Origin: Pseudoxanthomonas gei
GTDB taxonomy: Bacteria > Pseudomonadota > Gammaproteobacteria > Xanthomonadales > Xanthomonadaceae
Direction of reading: 5' to 3'
Length of the DNA stretch: 64,000 nt
NCBI RefSeq assembly: GCF_010119615.1
Contig: NZ_QOVG01000002.1
Coordinates: forward strand, 248,001 to 312,000
The notes under the pieces are model-generated. The model searched no databases, was not told the origin of the DNA, and saw only the letters and a program-made list of their open reading frames with translations. The translations under genes were made by a program, and so were the position numbers. Of the stretch, positions 38,421 through 46,765 are shown piece after piece. Every line of letters begins with the position of its first letter. Positions within the stretch are counted from its first letter, which is position 1.

Positions 38421-38738
38421 ACGCATCGGCAAAATCGCGCTGCACGCGGTGCTTTTCAGATCAGGAACAAAGTCCGTGGATTCCCGCCTGCGCGGGGATG
38501 ACAGATTGGCCAAGCCGCGCTGCAAGCGGTGCTTTTCAGATGAAGAACAAAGTCGCTGGATCCCCGCCTGCGCGGGGATGACAGATAGGCTAAGCCGCGC
38601 TGCGCGCGGTGCTTTCAGATGAGGAACAAGGTCGCTGGATCCCCGCCTGCGCGGGGATGACAGATAGGCTAAGCCGCGCTGCGCGCGGTGCTTTCAGATG
38701 AGGAACAAAGTCGCTGGATCCCCGCCTGCGCGGGGATG
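38421..38738. repeat. 79-80-bp tandem array built on the GIY-YIG terminal palindrome
   Basis: Four units (38421-38500, 38501-38580, 38581-38659, 38660-38738) run head to tail, followed by a 30-nt partial fifth. Each unit has a CCGCGCTGC-rich part, GCTTTTCAGAT, then AAAGTCGCTGGATCCCCGCC and TGCGCGGGGATGAC. The last two parts form a hairpin. Units 3 and 4 are almost identical and units 1 and 2 more diverged. It is not CRISPR: there are no variable spacers. The palindromic 34-nt part matches the ends of the GIY-YIG element at 26246-26629. Confidence 0.9.
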
Positions 38739-38779
38739 ACGCATTGGCAAAACCGCGCTGCGCGCGGGCCAATGCGTCA
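38737..38779 (-). terminator. Long hairpin at the 3' end of ettA, built from the array edge
   Basis: Outer arms TGACGCATTGGC / GCCAATGCGTCA (12 bp) enclose an inner stem CCGCGC / GCGCGG. The right arm contains the ettA stop codon (TGA on the minus strand) and the left arm begins inside the last array unit. There is no T-run on the ettA strand. It likely protects or ends the ettA transcript. Confidence 0.6.
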
Positions 38780-40441
38780 CTTCAGTGCCTTGAACCTCAG
38801 GCGTTTGGGTTGCGCGCCTTCGGCGCCCATGCGGCGCTTCTTGTCTTCTTCGTATTCGCGGTAGTTGCCCTGGAAGTACTCCACGTGCGAGTCGCCTTCG
38901 AAGGCGAGGATGTGGGTGGCGATGCGATCCAGGAACCAGCGGTCATGGGAAATGACCACAGCGCAGCCCGGGAACTCCAGCACTGCATCTTCCAGCGCGC
39001 GCAGGGTTTCGATGTCCAGGTCGTTGGACGGTTCGTCGAGCAGCAGCACGTTGCCGCCCTGCAGCAGGGTCTTGGCCAGGTGCAGGCGGCCGCGCTCGCC
39101 GCCTGACAGCGTGCCGACCAGCTTCTGCTGGTCCTGGCCCTTGAAATTGAAGCGGCCGATGTAGGCGCGCGACTGGATCTCGACGCCATTGATGTTGAGG
39201 ATGTCGGCGCCGCCGCTGACCTCCTGGAACACATTGTGGTTGCCGGTCAGGGCGTCGCGGCTCTGGTCGACGTAGGCGATCTTGGTGCTGGGACCCTTGA
39301 CGACTTCGCCCTTGTCCGGCGTTTCCTGGCCGGTGATCATCTTGAACAGCGTCGACTTGCCCGCGCCGTTGGGGCCGATGATGCCGACGATGGCGCCCGG
39401 CGGGATGATGAAGCTCAGGTCGTCGATCAGCAGGCGGTCGCCAAAGCTCTTGGACACGTTCTTGAACTCGATCACCGACTGGCCCAGGCGCTCGCCGGGC
39501 GGGATGAAGATCTCGTTGGTCTCGTTGCGCTTCTGGTATTCGACCGAGTTCAGTTCTTCGAACCTGGCCATGCGTGCCTTGCCCTTGGTGCGGCCGCCCT
39601 TGGCGTTGCTGCGCACCCACTCCAGTTCCTTGGCCAGGGCCTTCTGGCGCGCCTTTTCGCCGGACTCTTCCTGCTTCAGGCGCTCGGATTTCTGCTCCAG
39701 CCAGGCGGTGTAGTTGCCTTTCCACGGGATGCCCTTGCCGCGATCCAGTTCCAGGATCCATTCGGCCACGTTCTCCAGGAAGTAGCGGTCATGGGTGACG
39801 GCGACCACGGTGCCGGTGTAGCGGGCCAGGAATTGCTCCAGCCATTCAACCGACTCGGCGTCCAGGTGGTTGGTCGGTTCATCCAGCAGCAGCATGTCCG
39901 GCTTCTGCAGCAGCAGCTGGCACAGGGCCACGCGGCGCTTCTCGCCACCGGACAACTTGCCGATGATCGCGTCCCACGGCGGCAGGCGCAGCGCGTCGGC
40001 GGCCACGTCCAGCTGGTGTTCCAGGGTATGCGCGTCATTGTTGGCCAGGATGGCTTCCAGGCGCTGCTGGTCGATGGCCAGCTTGTCGAAGTCCGCGCCT
40101 TCCTCGGCATAGGCCTCATAGATCTTGTCGAGTGCGGCCTGGGCCTTGAGCACTTCGCCGACGCCTTCTTCCACCGCCTCGCGCACCGTGTGCTCGGGGT
40201 TGAGCTGCGGCTCCTGGGCCAGGTAGCCGACCTTGATGCCGGCGGCAGGGCGTGCTTCGCCGCTGAAATCGGAGTCCACGCCGGCCATGATTTTGAGAAC
40301 GGTGGACTTGCCCGCGCCGTTCAGGCCCAGCAGGCCGATCTTGGCCCCCGGGAAGAAGGACAGCGAGATGTCCTTGATGATCTGGCGCTTCGGCGGCACG
40401 ACTTTGCTGACGCCGTTCATGGTGTAGATGTATTGCGACAT
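38777..40441 (-). CDS. ettA: Energy-dependent translational throttle ABC-F protein
   Basis: Ribosome-binding ABC-F ATPase acting at the E site to couple elongation to ATP/ADP. 554 aa. Two ABC domains: first Walker A GLNGAGKST (about 40), signature LSGGEKRRVAL, Walker B DMLLLDEPTNHLD; second GPNGAGKST, LSGGERGRLHLAK, NVLLLDEPSNDLD. Between them lie the arm and linker helices (WLEQKSERLKQEESGEKARQ). The start MSQYIYTMNGVSKVVPPKR has GGAG seven nt upstream; 12 further codons are open before it. It ends KRLRFKALK. Divergent from the RcnB-like gene. Confidence 0.96.
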   Translation of the reverse strand: MSQYIYTMNGVSKVVPPKRQIIKDISLSFFPGAKIGLLGLNGAGKSTVLKIMAGVDSDFSGEARPAAGIKVGYLAQEPQLNPEHTVREAVEEGVGEVLKAQAALDKIYEAYAEEGADFDKLAIDQQRLEAILANNDAHTLEHQLDVAADALRLPPWDAIIGKLSGGEKRRVALCQLLLQKPDMLLLDEPTNHLDAESVEWLEQFLARYTGTVVAVTHDRYFLENVAEWILELDRGKGIPWKGNYTAWLEQKSERLKQEESGEKARQKALAKELEWVRSNAKGGRTKGKARMARFEELNSVEYQKRNETNEIFIPPGERLGQSVIEFKNVSKSFGDRLLIDDLSFIIPPGAIVGIIGPNGAGKSTLFKMITGQETPDKGEVVKGPSTKIAYVDQSRDALTGNHNVFQEVSGGADILNINGVEIQSRAYIGRFNFKGQDQQKLVGTLSGGERGRLHLAKTLLQGGNVLLLDEPSNDLDIETLRALEDAVLEFPGCAVVISHDRWFLDRIATHILAFEGDSHVEYFQGNYREYEEDKKRRMGAEGAQPKRLRFKALK

Positions 40442-40636
40442 GGGGTCTCCGGGGAAGGCACTGCCGTGCCCGCGCAAGGCTGGCGCGGTGGCGAAAATCG
40501 AGAAAGGGCGAATTATACGGGCTGCGGCCCGCTGGCTGGGGTCTTAACGGTTTTCTACAAATCCATTTACAGAAGGCCGTGGTTCAGCACGTCCATTCGA
40601 TATTCAACCCACCAGGGCAAACAGGAGGTGGATACG

Positions 40637-41110
40637 ATGAATTACGTGATCAAGACCGGCTTGGCGCTGCTGTTCGCGGCGACCGTGGCCTCCGCCCCCG
40701 CAATGGCCCGTGATCACCACAGAGACCGCGAGCACGGCAGCCGGGGTTATGAGCGTGAGTGGAGTGACCGCGGTGTAGGGCGCTACGAAACGCGCCAGAG
40801 AAGGGAAGACGGCAACTACCGCGCTTACATGCACAATGACCGTAATTACCGCCCCGCCCCGCCCCGCGTCGTTTACCGGCCGGCCTATCGGTCCTCGTAT
40901 GGCAACGCGGGCTACGGACCCCCGCGCTGGGCCCGGGGCGCACGCTACTACGGTGACGGCTATGGCCCGACCTATGTGGTCAACGATTACCGGGGCTATG
41001 GTCTTCGTGCTCCGCCTCGCGGCCAGTACTGGCGCCGCAGCGACGCAGGCGACTACCTGCTGGTCGCCGTGGCCACGGGCATCATCACCGACCTGATCCT
41101 GCGTCACTGA
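40637..41110 (+). CDS. RcnB-family periplasmic protein
   Basis: 157 aa with strong AGGAGGTG ribosome site. Signal peptide MNYVIKTGLALLFAATVASA cleaved near APAMA. The middle is rich in Arg, His and Tyr (DHHRDREHGSRGYERE). The C-terminus has the RcnB pattern: LRAPPRGQYWRRSDAGDYLL, then a short hydrophobic tail VAVATGIITDLIL. E. coli RcnB affects nickel and cobalt homeostasis, but this larger family is widespread without metal genes nearby, as here, so the role is uncertain. A clear terminator follows. Confidence 0.85.
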   Translation: MNYVIKTGLALLFAATVASAPAMARDHHRDREHGSRGYEREWSDRGVGRYETRQRREDGNYRAYMHNDRNYRPAPPRVVYRPAYRSSYGNAGYGPPRWARGARYYGDGYGPTYVVNDYRGYGLRAPPRGQYWRRSDAGDYLLVAVATGIITDLILRH

Positions 41111-41136
41111 TAGTCCCAGAGGATCTGTTTGAACGG

Positions 41137-41167
41137 AAAAGCGCGCCGCAAGGCGCGCTTTTTCTTT
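41137..41167 (+). terminator. Intrinsic terminator after the RcnB-like gene
   Basis: The stem AAAAGCGCGCC / GGCGCGCTTTT (11 bp) with loop GCAA runs into TTTTTCTTT. This is the best-formed classic terminator in the window and separates the RcnB-like gene from glyA. Confidence 0.9.
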
Positions 41168-41269
41168 GTGGGCAGGCGTTTACCCCTCACAACTCCGTTC
41201 CATTCACTTCTTTTGTAGGGGCGGGAGCGGGGGGCTACAATCGGCAGCCCGATCCCTCCCGGAGCTCCG

Positions 41270-42523
41270 ATGTTCCAGCGCAACGCCCGCATTGAAGGTT
41301 ACGACCCCGAACTGGCCGCCGCGATCGCGTCGGAGAACCGCCGCCAGGAGGACCACGTCGAGCTGATCGCCTCCGAGAACTACTGCAGCGCACTGGTGAT
41401 GGAAGCCCAAGGCAGCCAGCTGACCAACAAGTACGCAGAGGGCTACCCGGGCAAGCGCTATTACGGCGGCTGCGAATACGTCGACATTGCCGAGAAGCTG
41501 GCCATCGAGCGGGTCAAGCAGCTGTTCGGCGCCGACTACGCCAACGTGCAGCCGCATTCGGGCTCGCAGGCGAACCAGGCCGTCTACCTGGCGCTGCTGA
41601 GCCCCGGCGACAGGATCCTGGGCATGTCGCTGGCCCATGGCGGCCACCTGACCCACGGTGCCAAGGTCAATATCTCCGGCAAACTGTTCGATGCCATGCA
41701 GTACGGCGTCAACGAGCAGGGCCTGATCGATTACGACGAAGTCGAGCGCCTGGCGCTGGAACACAAGCCGAAGATGGTGGTCGCTGGTTTCAGTGCCTAT
41801 TCCCAGGTGGTCGACTGGGCGCGCTTCCGCGCCATCGCCGACAAGGTGGGCGCCTATCTGTTCGTCGACATGGCCCATGTCGCCGGCCTGGTGGCCGCGG
41901 GTGTCTATCCCAATCCGTTGCCACATGCGCACGTAGTCACCTCGACCACGCACAAGACCCTGCGCGGTCCGCGCGGCGGCATCATTGTCGCCAAAGGGGC
42001 GGGCGAAGAGATCGAGAAGAAGCTGCAGAGCATCGTCTTCCCCGGCATCCAGGGCGGCCCGCTGATGCACGTGATCGCGGCAAAGGCGGTGGCCTTCAAG
42101 GAAGCGCTGGAGCCGGAATTCAAGGCCTACCAGGCGCAGGTGGTGAAGAACGCGCAGGCCATGGCCAAGACGATCATTTCCCGCGGCTACAAGATCGTCT
42201 CGGGCGGCACCGAGAACCACCTGATGCTGGTCGACATGATCGGCAAGGGCGTCACCGGCAAGGCCGCCGAGGAAGCGCTGGGCAAGGCCCACATCACCGT
42301 CAACAAGAACGCAGTGCCGAACGATCCGCAGAAGCCCTTCGTGACCTCGGGCCTGCGTCTGGGCACGCCTGCGGTCACGACCCGCGGTTACCTGGAACCG
42401 GATTGCGTGGCCCTGGCGAACTGGATCTGCGACGTGCTGGATGCGCCGGGCGATGAAAATGTCATCGCCGGAGTGCGTGATAACGTCGAGAAGCAGTGCG
42501 CGAAGTTCCCGGTGTACGGATGA
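41270..42523 (+). CDS. glyA: Serine hydroxymethyltransferase
   Basis: PLP enzyme interconverting serine plus THF with glycine plus 5,10-methylene-THF. 417 aa, full length. GGAG precedes the ATG. Signatures: [10 protein letters not shown], the active-site loop [16 protein letters not shown] with the PLP lysine, and [17 protein letters not shown] near the C-terminus. The stop overlaps the start of the next small secreted protein (ATGA), and nrdR follows closely. The glyA-nrdR-ribD order is common in this group. Confidence 0.97.
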   Translation: MFQRNARIEGYDPELAAAIASENRRQEDHVELIASENYCSALVMEAQGSQLTNKYAEGYPGKRYYGGCEYVDIAEKLAIERVKQLFGADYANVQPHSGSQANQAVYLALLSPGDRILGMSLAHGGHLTHGAKVNISGKLFDAMQYGVNEQGLIDYDEVERLALEHKPKMVVAGFSAYSQVVDWARFRAIADKVGAYLFVDMAHVAGLVAAGVYPNPLPHAHVVTSTTHKTLRGPRGGIIVAKGAGEEIEKKLQSIVFPGIQGGPLMHVIAAKAVAFKEALEPEFKAYQAQVVKNAQAMAKTIISRGYKIVSGGTENHLMLVDMIGKGVTGKAAEEALGKAHITVNKNAVPNDPQKPFVTSGLRLGTPAVTTRGYLEPDCVALANWICDVLDAPGDENVIAGVRDNVEKQCAKFPVYG

Positions 42524-43056
42524 GCGGGTTGCGCTACGCAGCCTTCAATCTGCTGGCCCTCCTGGTTGGATGCGCAGCATTGCCCCCGCTGCTGCATGCG
42601 GCCGGGCAGCCGCCGACCAAGGTCAACGAGGCCGCCCTGCAGAACAGCAAGCGCATCACCACCACGATGCGACTCGCACGTTACGATGGCACGACCGGCC
42701 TGTGCACCGCTGGCTCGGTGCAGCTTTTGACGAAAGCGGCGATTCTGGAGCGCAAGGCGGCCTGGAACGAAAAGTCGGTGGACGGTGGCTGTGTCGACCC
42801 TGCCAAGAAGCCGGTGCAGGCGCGGGCCCTGTATCCGGTGGACGAAAAGGGAAAGCACTTGCGGGGAGCGGCGCACCTGCTTCTGGAGCTGGACGAGGCC
42901 GGCGCCATCGCGGCCGTGCGTCCGGTGTGTGCGACCGATGCCGCGTTCGCAAGCGCCGCAGCGGTCACCGCCGCCAAGCTGGCGTTCTCCCCCAGGATGT
43001 GTGGTGGAAAGGCGGTCCGCAGCGCCATCCTGCTGCCTTTCGCATTCGATCCCTGA
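42520..43056 (+). CDS. Small secreted protein with TonB-C-like C-terminus
   Basis: 178 aa, starting MSGLRYAAF at an ATGA overlap with glyA. Predicted signal peptide ([19 protein letters not shown]). Mature part has four cysteines, possibly two disulfides (GLCTAGS, DGGCVDP, RPVCATD, PRMCGGK). The final 70 residues, [18 protein letters not shown] through [11 protein letters not shown], follow the strand-helix-strand pattern of TonB C-terminal domains, but there is no TonB membrane anchor or Pro-rich spacer. No named function recognised. It lies between glyA and nrdR in one probable transcript. Confidence 0.75.
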   Translation: MSGLRYAAFNLLALLVGCAALPPLLHAAGQPPTKVNEAALQNSKRITTTMRLARYDGTTGLCTAGSVQLLTKAAILERKAAWNEKSVDGGCVDPAKKPVQARALYPVDEKGKHLRGAAHLLLELDEAGAIAAVRPVCATDAAFASAAAVTAAKLAFSPRMCGGKAVRSAILLPFAFDP

Positions 43057-43057
43057 A

Positions 43058-43582
43058 ATGCATTGCCCCTTCTGCCAGCACACAGACACCCGCGTGATCG
43101 ACTCGCGCGTTTCCGAAGACGGCGCGACCATTCGCCGTCGCCGTGAATGCGAGGCGTGTGGCGAGCGCTTCAGTACCCTCGAGAACATCGAGATCAAGTT
43201 GCCCACCGTCATCAAGGGTGATGGCCGCCGCGATACGTTCGACGCGCGCAAGTTGCGGGTGGGCTTCGATCGCGCATTGCAGAAGCGGCCGGTGTCCGAA
43301 GAGCAGATTGAATCGGCGGTGCGCGCGGTGGTCCACCAGATCCGCATGAGCGGCGAGCGTGAAATCGCCTCGCGCCGGATCGGCGAATTCGTGATGACCG
43401 AACTGCGCAAGCTCGACCATGTCGGCTACGTACGCTTTGCGTCGGTCTACCGCAGCTTCGAGGACGTGGCCGATTTCCGCGAGGAGATCGAGAAGCTCGA
43501 GCGCGACCTGCCTACCTCCAGCGGCCAGTTGCCCTTGCTGGGCGGCGAGGTGGTGCCGATCGACAAGAACAAGAAACGCTGA
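43058..43582 (+). CDS. nrdR: Transcriptional repressor NrdR
   Basis: ATP-cone and zinc-ribbon repressor of ribonucleotide reductase genes. 174 aa. Zinc ribbon [17 protein letters not shown] ... [11 protein letters not shown] (four Cys), then the ATP-cone (about 49-139, [16 protein letters not shown]). The C-terminal tail [15 protein letters not shown] is slightly longer than in E. coli. The start lies 2 nt after the previous stop. It is usually linked to ribD, as here. Confidence 0.96.
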   Translation: MHCPFCQHTDTRVIDSRVSEDGATIRRRRECEACGERFSTLENIEIKLPTVIKGDGRRDTFDARKLRVGFDRALQKRPVSEEQIESAVRAVVHQIRMSGEREIASRRIGEFVMTELRKLDHVGYVRFASVYRSFEDVADFREEIEKLERDLPTSSGQLPLLGGEVVPIDKNKKR

Positions 43583-43590
43583 TGATGAAG

Positions 43591-43712
43591 CTTCTCCAAT
43601 TCGGGAGAAGGTCGCGCAAAGCGACAGCGGGAACCCGGTGGAATTGCTGACCCTCATGTCACCCGGATTCCACCGTACCCTCACCCCAACCCCTCTCCCG
43701 ATGGGAGAGGGG
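43591..43712. repeat. Two hairpins between nrdR and ribD
   Basis: CTTCTCC / GGAGAAG (43591-43597 with 43604-43610) and the stronger 10-bp stem CCCCTCTCCC / GGGAGAGGGG (43690-43712, 3-nt loop). The CCCTCTCCCGATGGGAGAGG type of sequence is a common intergenic repeat in gammaproteobacteria. It may reduce read-through from nrdR into ribD. Confidence 0.7.
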
Positions 43713-43729
43713 CTCGACAGCCGGTCCAC

Positions 43730-44824
43730 ATGACTGCCTTCACTGCCACCGATCACCTGCTGATGGCCCGCGCCCTGCGCCTGGCCGAACGTGGCGCCTA
43801 TACCACCCGCCCCAATCCTATGGTCGGCTGCGTCATCGCCCACGGTGAGGAGGTGGTGGGCGAAGGCTTCCACCAGCGTGCCGGCGAGCCGCACGCCGAA
43901 GTGCTGGCATTGCAGGCGGCCGGTGCGCGCGCCCAGGGCGCGACCGCATACGTCACCCTGGAGCCCTGCGCCCACACCGGTCGCACCGGTCCCTGCGCGG
44001 AGGCGTTGATCGCCGCAGGTGTCAGCCGCGTGGTCTCGGCCATGCGCGATCCCTTCCCGCAGGTCGACGGCGCGGGCTTCGACCAGTTGCGTGCCGCCGG
44101 TATCACGGTCGAATCAGGTTTGATGGAAGCACAGGCGCGCCAGCTCAACCGCGGGTTCCTGTCGCGGCTGGAACGTGGCCGCCCGTGGGTGCGGGTCAAA
44201 CTCGGCACCAGCCTGGATGGCCGCACGGCGATGGCCAGTGGCGAATCCAAATGGATCAGCGGCGAAGCCTCACGCCAGGACGTGCACAAATGGCGCGCCC
44301 GCGCCGGCGCCATCATCACCGGTGCCAACACAGTGCTGATCGACGATCCTTCGCTCACGGTGCGCTTCGATGACGACACGCCGTTCCTGCCACCGCTGCG
44401 CGTGGTGCTGGATCCGGGCCTGGCCACGGTGGCGCGCGGGCGGGTCCGGGATGATGCGGCACCGACGCTGTACCTGCACGCTTCCGATGCCAAGCCTCCG
44501 CGTGATCTTGACGTGCAGCGCGCCGTCGCTCCGGTCAATGGCGGGCGCTTCGACCTGGAGGCGGTGCTGAAGCTGCTGGCGGCGCGCGAAATCAATGAAG
44601 TGCAGGTTGAAGCCGGCGCCACCCTGGCCGGGGCCTTCGTGGCGGCCGGCTTCGCCGATGAAATCCTGTTGTATGTGGCGCCTGTACTGCTGGGCGAACG
44701 TGCACGGCCGCTGTTTGCAGGCCTGGGGATCGACGCCATGGCGCAGCGTGCGCAACTCACCGTGGTCGATGCGCGTGCAATGGGCGAGGACCAGCGCCTG
44801 CTGCTGCGACCGGCAAAGGCCTGA
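43730..44824 (+). CDS. ribD: Bifunctional riboflavin deaminase/reductase RibD
   Basis: Second and third steps of riboflavin synthesis: deamination of the pyrimidine intermediate, then NADPH side-chain reduction. 364 aa. N-terminal CMP/dCMP deaminase-type zinc site HAEVLAL plus PCAHTGRTGPC; C-terminal reductase (from about 145, KLGTSLDGRTAMASGESKWI) with the substrate loop KWISGEASR. It is separated from ribE by a methyltransferase and is not behind the FMN riboswitch. Confidence 0.96.
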   Translation: MTAFTATDHLLMARALRLAERGAYTTRPNPMVGCVIAHGEEVVGEGFHQRAGEPHAEVLALQAAGARAQGATAYVTLEPCAHTGRTGPCAEALIAAGVSRVVSAMRDPFPQVDGAGFDQLRAAGITVESGLMEAQARQLNRGFLSRLERGRPWVRVKLGTSLDGRTAMASGESKWISGEASRQDVHKWRARAGAIITGANTVLIDDPSLTVRFDDDTPFLPPLRVVLDPGLATVARGRVRDDAAPTLYLHASDAKPPRDLDVQRAVAPVNGGRFDLEAVLKLLAAREINEVQVEAGATLAGAFVAAGFADEILLYVAPVLLGERARPLFAGLGIDAMAQRAQLTVVDARAMGEDQRLLLRPAKA

Positions 44825-44933
44825 ACAATGCAAACAGGCGCTCCGGTCGCACTGCCAGCGAACGCAGCCTCGGCATCGGTAATGCCGCGATGACAACGCA
44901 GTTCCTGTTGCCAGCACCGGGTTGCACGAGCGC

Positions 44934-45695
44934 ATGAAAACCTTCAAGGATCACTTCTCCCAGGTCGCAGGCGCCTACGCCAGCTGGCGGCCTACTTATC
45001 CCGATGCATTGTTCAATGCCATCGCCGCGGTAGCGCCGGCAAATGCTTCGGTATGGGAGCCGGGCTGCGGCAGTGGCCAGGCCACGCGCGGATTGAGCCA
45101 ACGCTTCGCCGATGTGTTCGCCACCGATCCCAGTGCAGCGCAGATCGGGCAGCACTGGGCCGCGGGCGGAGACACCGCCAACGTCCGGGTCGCGGTCGAG
45201 CCGGCAGAAGCCACGTCGCTGGCCGACCACAGCGTGGCACTGGTCGCGGTCGCGCAGGCGCTGCACTGGTTCGACCGCCCGCGCTTCTTTGCCGAATGCG
45301 AACGCGTGCTGCGCCCCGGTGGGGTGCTGGCGGCCTGGACCTACCAGGACATGGTGTTTTCGGATGACCTGCTACCCGCGGCGGATGCCTTTCGCGCGCA
45401 GATCGAAGCGTACTGGCCGCCGGAACGCGCGGACGTGGATGCCGGTTATGCAGGCTATGCATGGCCGTTCCCGGCCTTGCCAGCACCGGCCTTGTGGCTG
45501 ACCGCCGAGTGGAACCTGCCGCAGTTGCTGGGTTACCTGGGCAGCATGTCGGCAACCGCGCGCTGCAGGGCCGACACCGGGCGTGACCCGGTCGAGCACC
45601 ATGCCGATCCACTCGCCGCGGCCTGGGGCGAACCCATGCGCCAGCGCACCATGCGTTGGCCGCTGGTGCTGCACCTGCGCCGGAAACCCCGCTAG
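44934..45695 (+). CDS. Class I SAM-dependent methyltransferase
   Basis: 253 aa. Motif I is VWEPGCGSGQATRGL, the acidic ribose-binding residue lies in FATDPSAAQI, and motif IV is SVALVAVAQALHWF. This is the Methyltransf_11 pattern seen in trans-aconitate/ubiquinone-like enzymes (start FKDHFSQVAGAYASWRPTYP). ATG MKTFKDHF chosen; a TTG four codons upstream is possible. Substrate unknown. It interrupts the rib genes between ribD and the riboswitch, with no visible link to flavin synthesis. Confidence 0.88.
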   Translation: MKTFKDHFSQVAGAYASWRPTYPDALFNAIAAVAPANASVWEPGCGSGQATRGLSQRFADVFATDPSAAQIGQHWAAGGDTANVRVAVEPAEATSLADHSVALVAVAQALHWFDRPRFFAECERVLRPGGVLAAWTYQDMVFSDDLLPAADAFRAQIEAYWPPERADVDAGYAGYAWPFPALPAPALWLTAEWNLPQLLGYLGSMSATARCRADTGRDPVEHHADPLAAAWGEPMRQRTMRWPLVLHLRRKPR

Positions 45696-45853
45696 CAGGG
45701 CTTGACCGCGATGCGCTTGCGGAAAACCAGGCGGGCCAGGTCCGTTGCGGCCTGAGGTGGAACATTGCGTCCGGCGGCCGACGCAGGTGGCGATGCTAGA
45801 ATTCGCCGCCGGTTCGCCGGCCAGCACCAACCAGTAATTCCAACCAGTAAACG

Positions 45854-46019
45854 TCTTCAGGGCGGGGTGCGATTCCCCACCGGCGGTAGGTCTTCGGCGT
45901 CATGCGCCCTTGATGAGCCCGCGAGCGCCTCTGCAGTTTCCACCCAGGAGACCGCCGAAGGGTCAGCAGATCCGGTCCGATGCCGGAGCCGACGGTCATA
46001 GTCCGGATGAAAGAAGACG
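45854..46019 (+). promoter_or_regulatory. FMN riboswitch (RFN element)
   Basis: All conserved blocks are present in order: CAGGGCGGGGTGCGATTCCC then CACCGGCGGTAGG; AGCCCGCGAGCG; GCAGATCCGGTCCGATGCCG then GAGCCGACGGTCATAGTCCG, closing with GATGAAAGAAGACG. In the known class FMN binding turns off downstream expression by termination or blocked translation. It precedes ribE-ribBX-ribH by about 130 nt and controls that block rather than ribD. Confidence 0.97.
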
Positions 46020-46053
46020 AGCCATGTGCGACCTCGCGGTTGCGCGTTGCCCC

Positions 46054-46073
46054 GTGCCCTGTGGGCGTTTTTT
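46054..46073 (+). terminator. Riboswitch expression-platform terminator (putative)
   Basis: A short GCCC / GGGC stem (46056-46059 with 46063-46066) runs directly into six T residues (46068-46073), 35 nt after the riboswitch. An alternative pairing uses GCCC at 49-52 of the same hundred. It fits FMN-dependent premature termination before ribE. The stem is short, so an upstream anti-terminator partner is likely. Confidence 0.6.
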
Positions 46074-46100
46074 CGCATTCTTCAACGCGGGAAACGATCC

Positions 46101-46154
46101 ATGACCATCGCCAAGCAGGATTTTCCAGTCGCCGCCTTCCTGGGTGCGCACTGA
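46101..46154 (+). CDS. Possible 17-aa leader peptide before ribE
   Basis: An ATG after CGGGAAACGATCC opens MTIAKQDFPVAAFLGAH, and its TGA overlaps the ribE ATG as TGATG. It sits between the riboswitch terminator and ribE, where a coupled leader would sit. ribE itself has no good ribosome site outside this ORF. Chance is possible for so short a frame; conservation is unknown. Confidence 0.35.
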   Translation: MTIAKQDFPVAAFLGAH

Positions 46155-46765
46155 TGTTCACCGGGATCATCGAAGGCGTGGGCCGCCTGGCCGGCATCGA
46201 CACCGGCAGCGGCGATGCGCGCCTGGACATCGAGGTCGGCAACCTGCCTTTCAGCGACGTACAACTGGGCGAGAGCATCGCCGTCAATGGCGTCTGCCTG
46301 ACCGTGGTCGCCTTCAGCGCGACCCATTTCGAGGCCGATGCCTCCAACGAAACCCTGTCGCTGACCACGCTGGGCGCTTTGCTACCTGGAGCACTGCTCA
46401 ACCTGGAACGCGCAATGCGGCCGACCGATCGTCTGGGCGGCCACCTGGTCAGCGGCCACGTCGACGGCGTGGGCAAGGTGCTTGGCATCCTGCCCGACGC
46501 ACGTGCGCAACGCTGGCGATTCGCGGCGCCGCAAGCCCTGCTGCGCTACGTCGCCAGGAAGGGTTCGATCTGCGTGGATGGCGTCAGCCTGACCGTCAAC
46601 CAGGTGGACGCGGATGGGTTTGAAGTAGCCCTGATCCCGCACACCGTTGCCAACACCGCTTTCGCCGGCACCGCGATCGGCGCGGCGGTGAACCTGGAAA
46701 TCGACCTGGTCGCGCGTTATGTCGAGCGCCTGCTCGGCGCGCATTCCGACGGAGCAAGCGCATGA
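46154..46765 (+). CDS. ribE: Riboflavin synthase, alpha subunit
   Basis: Dismutates two molecules of dimethylribityllumazine to riboflavin. About 203 aa. Two lumazine-binding repeats: MFTGIIEGVGRL with SIAVNGVCLTVV, and GHLVSGHVDGVGKVL with SICVDGVSLTVN. The start is fixed by the family N-terminus MFTGII. The stop overlaps the start of ribBX. First full gene after the FMN riboswitch. Confidence 0.96.
   Translation: MFTGIIEGVGRLAGIDTGSGDARLDIEVGNLPFSDVQLGESIAVNGVCLTVVAFSATHFEADASNETLSLTTLGALLPGALLNLERAMRPTDRLGGHLVSGHVDGVGKVLGILPDARAQRWRFAAPQALLRYVARKGSICVDGVSLTVNQVDADGFEVALIPHTVANTAFAGTAIGAAVNLEIDLVARYVERLLGAHSDGASA

Noticed and set aside
38421-38738. CRISPR-like array
   Set aside because: Units are contiguous 79-80-bp copies with no unique spacers, and no cas genes are present.
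39236-40636. Plus-strand frame running from inside ettA into the RcnB-like gene
   Set aside because: The part over ettA is antisense shadow; the true start follows AGGAGGTG at 40623-40630 and begins a signal peptide.
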